A stretch of 64,000 bases of DNA, taken from positions 2,283,001-2,347,000 of the forward strand of contig JASFXZ010000029.1 in assembly GCA_032209605.1 (NCBI GenBank), given 5' to 3'. Origin of the DNA: Mactromeris polynyma. Lineage: Eukaryota > Mollusca > Bivalvia > Venerida > Mactridae. The position numbers and the translations under genes are program-made. The notes below the pieces were generated by a model. The model did not search any database and was not told the origin of the DNA. It was given only the letters and a program-made list of their open reading frames with translations. Every line of letters begins with the position of its first letter. Position 1 is the stretch's first letter. Of this stretch, positions 57,998-64,000 are shown piece by piece.

Positions 57998-58370
57998 AAA
58001 CTATTTTAATGTTCTATATGGCCTATTTACTATATGAGCGCTGCTGTGTGATTTACGACCTCTTCTGTAAGTGACGTCATTTCAAGAAAACGCAACATGT
58101 GATGCCACTATTGGCAAGCAGGAAACAATATTTGCTGCATATGGTCACTTCGTTTTCATATTGCTTTTGTGGCAAATATTGCTGAATGTCAGTATATGGT
58201 GATGTTTTCTGGAAATTACCTCACTTAAAGAAGAGGTTACTTAAAGAAGAGGTTGGAAATCGTACAGCGGCACTCATATATATTCTTTTAATGTCCTATA
58301 TGGCCTATTTACTATATATACAAATTTATATTGTAAATAGGCCCTATAGAACATTAAAATAGTTATATTC
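57998..58370. repeat. complex fold-back repeat in the FDXACB1-INTS12 intergenic region
   Basis: ttctatatggcctatttact near 58010 and cctatatggcctatttacta near 58292 are direct copies. gtaaataggccctatagaac near 58336 is their inverse. gaggttacttaaagaa at 58230 pairs with the acctcttctgtaagtgac arm at 58060. The structure is MITE-like with nested arms. Confidence 0.7.
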
Positions 58371-58599
58371 AAGTACCTGTGGTATTTGCCAACAGCTGTC
58401 ATCGCGAAAACAGGTTAAATACATCTATAAATGTGCAAGAACAGAAGTAAACAACAATATTTTTAAGTTTATAACATATAATTAGAAAATGTTATCGATG
58501 TGTAGTGGTTAAATTAGTACATGTTCAATCATAAAAATGTATATGCTAAAATTATAACAAAATATCAATATACCGGTACAAGTCTTTCCTCCAATTTCT

Positions 58600-58670
58600 A
58601 TTCTTTCGGTTAATAAAGACACCGGTTTCGTGCGTCTTCACGACACTGACGATATAGAACTGAAAAACCA
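58600..58670 (+). other. INTS12: probable noncoding first exon of INTS12
   Basis: A CpG-bearing segment (accggtttcgtgcgtcttc) in otherwise AT-rich DNA ends in a consensus donor, CCA|GTAAGT, at 58671. The first coding exon begins with an acceptor at 59895 and carries 28 nt of 5' UTR, so an upstream noncoding exon is required. The 5' boundary (transcription start) is approximate and inferred. Confidence 0.5.
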
Positions 58671-59131
58671 GTAAGTTCCCGTGTATTTTCTTTGACAATT
58701 CATTATTTTGTGATTGTCATTTCAAGTTTCACTTAAGATGAATATTTAAGCTACTTGAAAGAGCCAGATATGTACATTATCATAGCGAATTAAGTGGCTG
58801 TACCAAATTAAAAAACTAGTAGTGGATAAAAGCCAGAAAAACCCGTACCATCCCTCTGCAATGATGATATTTTGGTTTATAATCTGACAAGTAAATACAG
58901 TGTGTTAGTGATAACACCGCGTTTGTTTACATGAAATGTATAATTTGGGTAAAAATGGTTGCTTGACAAAGTCATAAACAACTTGCTTAAATTATTGGTG
59001 CACTTGATTCGCTGTTCTAGAATAGTTTAGTGTCCAGCCTCTATTTTACTAATAGATTTAATATGTAAATCAAGTGTTCCTGTGTGGACACCTACCTCTG
59101 ACAATGATTTTTAGATGCCTCATTAAAGATT

Positions 59132-59254
59132 GAATATCTATTCACCTCTGTCTTCCCGTCCTCCATACGTCTATGGAACCAGCTACCAGAGTATCTTGCG
59201 ACGGCCACCTCCCTGGAAGCTTTCAAATATGGGGTGGTGCAGTATCTGCTGTAA
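59132..59254 (+). pseudogene. 3' fragment of a non-LTR retrotransposon ORF2
   Basis: An in-frame stretch reads FTSVFPSSIRLWNQLPEYLA, then TATSLEAFKYGVVQYLL and stop. The pattern F-P-x-x-I-R-x-W-N-x-L-P then SLEAFK is the usual C-terminus of jockey/CR1/I-type reverse transcriptases. Only this 41-codon tail plus ~150 bases of 3' UTR remains; it lies in the INTS12 5' UTR intron. Confidence 0.75.
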
Positions 59255-59895
59255 AAACATAAACTTTGTACATATTTTTAAATTCTGCACTGTTCGCGCC
59301 TCACTGCAACCTTGTACAGTCACCTTGTACGTCTATGCTCCAGAGTGAGCCCTGTACAATATTGGAAGAAAAAAGAAGTTTTAATGATCATTCACTCCTA
59401 TTTATTTTACTGTGTACATATTTGAGCGTTACAAACATTAAATAACATTTTATCTACAAGGCATTTGCACTAATCTAATCCCTGTCATGCATTTTTGTAA
59501 ATGTTGCATGATTTGCACCAGCCACACTACCTGAGAGGAAGAGTCAGAAGTGTATGACACGAGTTTTGTACCGGCTGCTTGATTGCAAATCAGTGTTCCG
59601 AACCAACACCAGGTGCAGCGATTTTAATGTGTATACTTTACTAGTGTTTACTAATTTAGTACCTTTGAACAGGATGGCTCAATTATGACCTGATATACTG
59701 GAGCTCCCATCCCTCTATCAACAACAAATCAAAAGGTTGACATGCTGTGCTTAACATTCCATTCACAAGCACCTGTATATGTGGTTCTATTGTTTGGACT
59801 AATGGGCAGCAAACTCCTGTTTCAGCAAAATAAGAATTAATTGCATTTGATAGTACAGTGTACTGTATTTTTTTGTATATACCCTGTATTTTCAG

Positions 59896-60160
59896 TTGCT
59901 CTGATTACTCAACACCTTCAAATATGACATCTCTAGATTTAGATCCGATTTTTGTCAAAGCATTGAAATTGCTGCATTCGAAGAGTAAGGATTCAGGAGC
60001 TCAACTCAAACAAATGTTGGATGATGCCATTGCCCAGAGGAAAGGAAAGTCCAAGGATTCAGAGAAGAGTACGGAGAAATCTTCATCATCTTCCAGAAGT
60101 TCCAGAAAGGAGGAAGAATCAAGCAAGAAGAAGGAAGCAGAAAAAAGACACATAGACAAG
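59896..60160 (+). CDS. INTS12: INTS12 first coding exon (residues 1-79; CDS from 59924)
   Basis: Acceptor gtattttcag ends at 59895; 28 nt of 5' UTR precede the ATG at 59924. The donor is gtatac at 60161. It encodes the conserved N-terminal microdomain, then a Ser/Lys/Glu-rich stretch ending [12 protein letters not shown] (KKEAEKRPADK in vertebrates). A family-E MITE begins six bases into the intron. Confidence 0.95.
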
Positions 60161-63100
60161 GTATACAGCCCTTTTTTATGGCAAATGTAGGGCTGATATT
60201 GGGCCCCATTCCCAAAAAAAAAAGTATATATTTTTCCCTACCATGACAGAAAATTCACCAACAGTAATTGAGTAAATTTTGAAAATATTTTAGCCTTATA
60301 AATATCCAACTTTAGTGATTCATGATGCAAATTTCTCCTATCAAAAGGACCTGCCATATTTCCCGAAAACTGAAAAAAATGGCTGGTAAATGTGGTAACT
60401 TTTGCTTAGGCCAAAAAAAATAATATCTGTGTTTAGGGTAACGGTCTCAAAAATGCTAGGTAGGGTAGGGACAGTTTTTTTTTTTTTTTTTTTTTTTTTT
60501 TTCAAAAACAATTAAAAATCGAAAAAAAATTCTCCAGGGTCGTAAAAAACTCTAGGGTCGGGATTTTTCGACAGGTAGGGTCGGGTTACCCTAAACACAG
60601 ATATTTTTTTTTTAGGCCTTAAAATGTTTTTGAAGAGGGTTAAATGGGATTATTGGTTGAACTTTTTTTTCTACTTGATAAAATTATTCAAACATCATTC
60701 TTAAAGTGAATAAACCTGTATTTTTGATGTCAAAGTTATTATTAAGCCTGACCGAAGGTAATAAGAGTCATTTTTAGAACAACAATAATATGTGAGAGAC
60801 AGCAGACAATTTAAAGGTACATAGTCTTATTTTCTATCAACATATGCTAAGTAATAATTTTGAGAAAATGATATGTTAATATATGCCTTCATACAGACAT
60901 ACACTAAAATATTGCATTGTAACTTTTCTTAAAAGTTTCCTAGAACTGCAAAAACAAGACTCCAATACAGGTATTTCCTATGCTAGTGCTAACTCGGCGT
61001 GTAGGTCAGGATAAAAAGTACATTTATGTATTGGATACATGTATTCTCTATGAAGGCAATTTCCACCAAGTTTCTCAGAATTATGACTACAGATATTTTG
61101 TCAAAAAATAAGACTCTACCTTAAACCTAGTTAAGACTATCTACATTAGACCTCTTTGAGAACTAGTTAAGACTATCTACCTTTAACCTCTTTGAGAACT
61201 AGTTAAGACTATCTACCTTTAACCTCTTTGAGAACTAGTTAAGATTGTCTACCTTTAACCTCTTTGAGAACTAGTTAAGATTGTCTACCTTTAACCTCTT
61301 TGAGAACTAGTTAAGACTATCTATCTTAAACCTCTTTGAGAACTAGTTAAGATTGTCTACCTTTAACCTCTTTGAGTACTAGTTAAGACTATCTACCTTA
61401 AACCTCTTTGAGAACTAGTTAAGATTGTCTACCTTTAACCTCTTTGAGTACTAGTTAAGACTATCTACCTTAAACCTCTTTGAGAACTAGTTAAGATTGT
61501 CTACCTTTAACCTCTTTGAGAACTAGTTAAGGCTATCTACCTTTAACCTCTTTGAGAACTAGTTAAGATTGTGTACCTTTAACCTCTTTGAGAACTAGTT
61601 AAGATTGTCTACCTTTAACCTCTTTGAGAACTAGTTAAGGCTATCTACCTTTAACCTCTTTGAGAACTAGTTAATGCTATCTACCTTTAACCTCTTTGAG
61701 AACTAGTTAAGACTATCTACCTTTAACCTCTTTGAGAACTAGTTAAGACTATCTACCTTTAACCTCTTTGAGAACTAGTTAAGGCTATCCTCCTTTAACC
61801 TCTTTGAGAACTAGTTAAGATTGTCTACCTTCAACCTCTATGAGTAATATATGGAAGCAGGTTACACATTGCAAAAACAATCTTTATGCAAATCTCCAAC
61901 TTGTAGACCAAGCATGGTGGTTCTGAGTCCTCCCCTGAAGTTCCAGTGAAGAAATCTCGACAGGAGAGCACTGATAGTCACAAAGACAAAGAATCTTCTA
62001 AGGACAAACATTCAGACAAAGACAGGGATAAAGACAGAGACAAGGAAAGAGAAAAATCTAGGAAGGATAAAGAAAAAGAAAGAGAGAAGGAAAAAGAACG
62101 CAAAGAAAGGAAGGAAAAGGAAAGAGAGAAAGAGAAGGAAAAAGAAAGAGAAAAATTGAAAGGTGTATATTTTTATGTATTGTCTTTATTGATGGGAATA
62201 CTTGTACTCCTGTCTATCAGTCCTTCCATCTGTCTATCATAAACTATAGAGTGGTAGAGTATTGACTCCTGATCTGAAGGTCATGATTTCTAAGCCTCCT
62301 TGAGCAAGGTTGAACCTTGAACTCCACAATCATTGCATTACGTGAGATTTCTAGTTAGTAACCGAGGAAGGAGTCATTGTGAGTGATTAATAGAAGTTGT
62401 AATAAAATCATGTTTTTGTGGAACACGAAAAATCCTTCAATGGCGTTACCAGGATTTGAACCCGGGTCTCAGGATTGCTGGTCCGTTATGCTAACCACTA
62501 CACTACAGCGACCTTATGTCATTTTCGTGTAAATTTGACTTATAAAGTGGATTAAGCTTAACTACACTATGGACGAAGTTTCACAGTTGATGAAAATGAA
62601 TTCAGTTGGACCTTGTTTTTTCGAATTCATCAGGTCGGAAATTTGATTTCGAATAATAAATTGTTTCGAATTGTCCATTTCAAATGGACGTGTCTAAGAA
62701 GATACATCAGAACCTGATATTTATTTCAGATGATACCGAGTATTTGGATAGAAGGTTATCGATTAAACAAGGTCTGACTGTATGTTGAAACTAAGTAACT
62801 GGCTTGTAACAAAACACATATACTATGTAATCTACAATTAATTGGCACTAATTGTTTTGTCTTACTTCATCAGAACAAGAAAAAGAGAAGGAAAGACAGA
62901 AACAGAAAGAGAAGGAAAAAGAGAAGAAAGTGGAAAAGAAGGATGAAGAATCAACAGATGAAGAAGAGATGGACAAAAGTATGGATGCTGACGACTTTGC
63001 TATTGGCCTTGGAATATCTTGCATCGTCTGCAAGTAAGTTGAAGCATTGTTTTATGATAGCAGAATCACTAATAATTCAGGCCTTGTATTGAAACCTTTA

Positions 63101-63788
63101 AAACTTGTAATATTAATAAACTTCATTTTTTGGAAAATCCTTTAAAACTTTTATTTTGTATAAAAAAAACCTGCATTGACCCTCCAAACTATTTTTTTTC
63201 ATTCAGTTTGCCATGTCCTTTGGGAGCAATGAATATTACTGGTATATTGTACTATTCATTTGTGAAAACTGCAGCCTTGATACTACTTACATTTAACAGA
63301 CTATCTGACCCTTTCCCAAAGCCAAATGTATGTTTTTTTCCCAATCAGAAAAAAAATCCCAATCAGAAGCACCTACGAAAAATCTTCTACTGGAGCGACC
63401 TGGTATATCTTGATGCTCAGTGAATAACTCTTGCCATTATTGACCTTTTTGTCATAAATGTTTGTGGACATTTTGTGTGTCTTTTTGACAATTGATATAA
63501 GAAAAGTAGATTAGAAAGCTTGTTTATATAAAATATAGATATGAAAAGCCTGTTCTTGTAACTATGGAAATTCCCAAAATTGGAGTTGAAGCGATTCAAG
63601 TATTACCAAATTGGCAAATATTACGACGTAAATTTTCCTAATTTATCTAGGGTATTTTTCCCAAAATGGCCTGTTCTCCTTTGTGTTCTTATTCTAAACT
63701 AACTTCTGTTTTTATTTTCAGGCAATTTGATGTAACATCTGGTAACCAGCTAGTGGAGTGTCAGGAATGTCACAGTCTCTATCATCAG
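59924..63788 (+). CDS. INTS12: INTS12, Integrator complex subunit 12 (3' end outside window)
   Basis: Subunit of the nuclear Integrator complex, which cleaves nascent snRNAs and attenuates RNA polymerase II transcripts. Coding exons 59924-60160, 61907-62162, 62874-63033 and 63722-63788 join in frame to 240 residues. The N-terminus [20 protein letters not shown] matches the conserved INTS12 microdomain that, from published family work, is sufficient for snRNA processing through INTS1. Residues about 95-200 are an unusually long K/E/R/D-rich stretch. From about 214 the PHD finger begins: CIVC, then [12 protein letters not shown], giving the first five zinc ligands. The remaining PHD residues and C-terminus are off the right edge. 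The [17 protein letters not shown] block immediately before the finger is diagnostic. Confidence 0.94.
60166..60385 (+). mobile_element. family-E MITE next to the INTS12 exon-2 donor
   Basis: Starts CAGCCCTTTTTTATGGC and ends AAAAAAATGGCTG; interior gggctgatattgggccccat. The first element base is position +6 of the intron. Confidence 0.82.
60413..60617. mobile_element. MITE with ~35 bp terminal inverted repeats and T tract
   Basis: AGGCCAAAAAAAATAATATC and TGTGTTTAGGGTAAC at the left are inverted at the right as GTTACCCTAAACACAGATAT and TTTTTTTTTAGGCCT. The middle has a ~27-base T run. Confidence 0.85.
60810..61850 (+). mobile_element. family-Q element with a 36 bp tandem array at its right terminus
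   Basis: Left terminus TTTAAAGGTACATAGTCTTA, then aattttgagaaaatgatatg and gccttcataca. Inverted right arm tatgaaggcaatttcc, tttctcagaattat. From about 61100 to 61850 there are ~20 units of gactatctacctttaacctc plus tttgagaactagttaa. The unit core AAGACTATCTACCTTTAA is the inverted left terminus. Confidence 0.85.
61907..62162 (+). CDS. INTS12: INTS12 exon (residues 80-165), charged repeat region
   Basis: Acceptor aacttgtag, donor AAAG|GTGTAT, phase 0 to 1. It starts [20 protein letters not shown], equivalent to the vertebrate DIPKKPRLEKPE segment, then becomes almost pure Lys/Glu/Arg/Asp. Start and end were chosen by frame with both neighbours; the acceptor has a poor pyrimidine tract. Confidence 0.85.
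62245..62415 (+). mobile_element. tRNA-derived SINE-like element, subfamily 2
   Basis: agagtggtagagtattgact head, gaaggtcatgatttctaagc box-B region, then gaaggagtcattgtgagtga and agaagttgtaataa, as in 32236-32440. Confidence 0.65.
62436..62515 (-). mobile_element. tRNA-like segment, minus strand
   Basis: Read on the minus strand: GGTCGCTGTAGTGTAGTGGT, TAGCATAACGGACCAGCAAT and GACCCGGGTTCAAATCC. A-box and B-box patterns are clear, but the acceptor ends pair poorly, so a tRNA pseudogene or SINE head is more likely than a working gene. Confidence 0.5.
62603..62780 (+). mobile_element. family-D MITE
   Basis: CAGTTGGACCTTGTTTTTTC at the left and AACAAGGTCTGACTG|TA at the right. Interior gaattcatcaggtcgg and cctgatatttatttcagatg. 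Confidence 0.78.
62874..63033 (+). CDS. INTS12: INTS12 exon (residues 165-218), start of PHD finger
   Basis: Acceptor cttcatcag, donor tgcAA|GTAAGT. It continues the charged helix ([15 protein letters not shown]), then an acidic Ser stretch, then [17 protein letters not shown] with the first two zinc-ligand cysteines. Confidence 0.95.
63296..63670 (+). repeat. dispersed repeat N, copy 3, in last INTS12 intron
   Basis: The most complete copy, with the same block order as 3836-4165. It ends about 50 bases before the 63722 exon acceptor. Confidence 0.7.
63722..63788 (+). CDS. INTS12: INTS12 exon (residues 218-240), PHD finger middle
   Basis: Acceptor tattttcag, donor CATCAG|GTTATA, 67 bp, phase 2 to 0. 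It encodes [20 protein letters not shown] then HQ, containing the CxxC and His ligands. The next exon should begin with the DCHKP-type segment. The last bases of the window, gatgatttag, could be its acceptor. Confidence 0.93.
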
Positions 63789-64000
63789 GTTATAACACAT
63801 ACTGATTAACAGTTTCTACAGGCCCTACATCCCCCCCCATTTTTATCGATTTTTTAGGGAGTAAATATTACTGACTGCTTATCTCTTCATATAACTTAGA
63901 TGGAAATTTCCTGAAATTTGGTCAGGTTTAGTAATTGATTAATTGTTTGTAGTTACATGACATGGTAAACTTTCCAATTGTTTTCCAGCAGATGATTTAG

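Larger units (their letters stand above)
57677..58670. promoter_or_regulatory. candidate bidirectional promoter between FDXACB1 and INTS12
   Basis: The FDXACB1 start codon (minus strand) and the inferred INTS12 first exon (plus strand) are about 1 kb apart and diverge, so transcription of both genes must start here. Most of 57998-58370 is a fold-back repeat. The best core candidate is the CpG-bearing stretch around 58560-58670. No TATA box or specific factor site is claimed. Confidence 0.4.

Overview
The window is AT-rich, intron-dense metazoan nuclear DNA. Small exons with GT/AG borders sit in introns of 0.3 to 5.7 kb that are packed with short non-autonomous transposons, tRNA-derived SINE-like elements and minisatellites. 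The protein sequences are invertebrate-like. The repeat style (tandem-repeat-bearing MITEs, CCGTCTGTCTGTC and AAGGGAGA-type motifs) suggests a mollusc, most likely a bivalve. That assignment is inference; no species can be named from the sequence alone.

Layout. (1) From 1 to 44616, + strand: the liprin-alpha (PPFIA / SYD-2) gene. I could place 23 coding exons from 10714 to 44616. They join in frame to about 1120 residues covering most of the coiled-coil region, the conserved middle linker, three SAM domains and the C-terminal tail. The first ~100 residues were not found, so bases 1-10713 are read as intron holding only repeats. (2) From 44617 to 52803: 3' flank and intergenic DNA with several transposon remnants and one unrecognised short ORF. 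(3) From 52804 to 57676, - strand: a complete five-exon FDXACB1 gene (668 residues), with an N-terminal BMT5-like/DUF2431 Rossmann methyltransferase-type domain and a C-terminal ferredoxin-fold anticodon-binding (FDX-ACB) domain. (4) From about 58600 to the window end, + strand: INTS12, a subunit of the Integrator complex, with a noncoding first exon, four coding exons and the first half of its PHD finger. The gene runs off the right edge. FDXACB1 and INTS12 are head to head, so 57677-58670 is a candidate shared promoter region; it also contains a fold-back repeat.

The three genes are not an operon and act in unrelated processes: liprin-alpha in presynaptic active-zone and adhesion scaffolding, FDXACB1 in a poorly understood RNA or translation role, and INTS12 in snRNA 3'-end processing and transcription attenuation.

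The most interesting material is in the repeats. One ~195 bp MITE family (ends CAGGGGTTCCA / TGGAACCCCTG) has about a dozen copies, and three of them carry perfect 6 bp target-site duplications. Other families have TA or 8 bp target sites. At least three elements have one terminus amplified into a tandem array. In one family the 36 bp unit of two arrays 23 kb apart, one in each of two different genes, contains the element's own terminal sequence.
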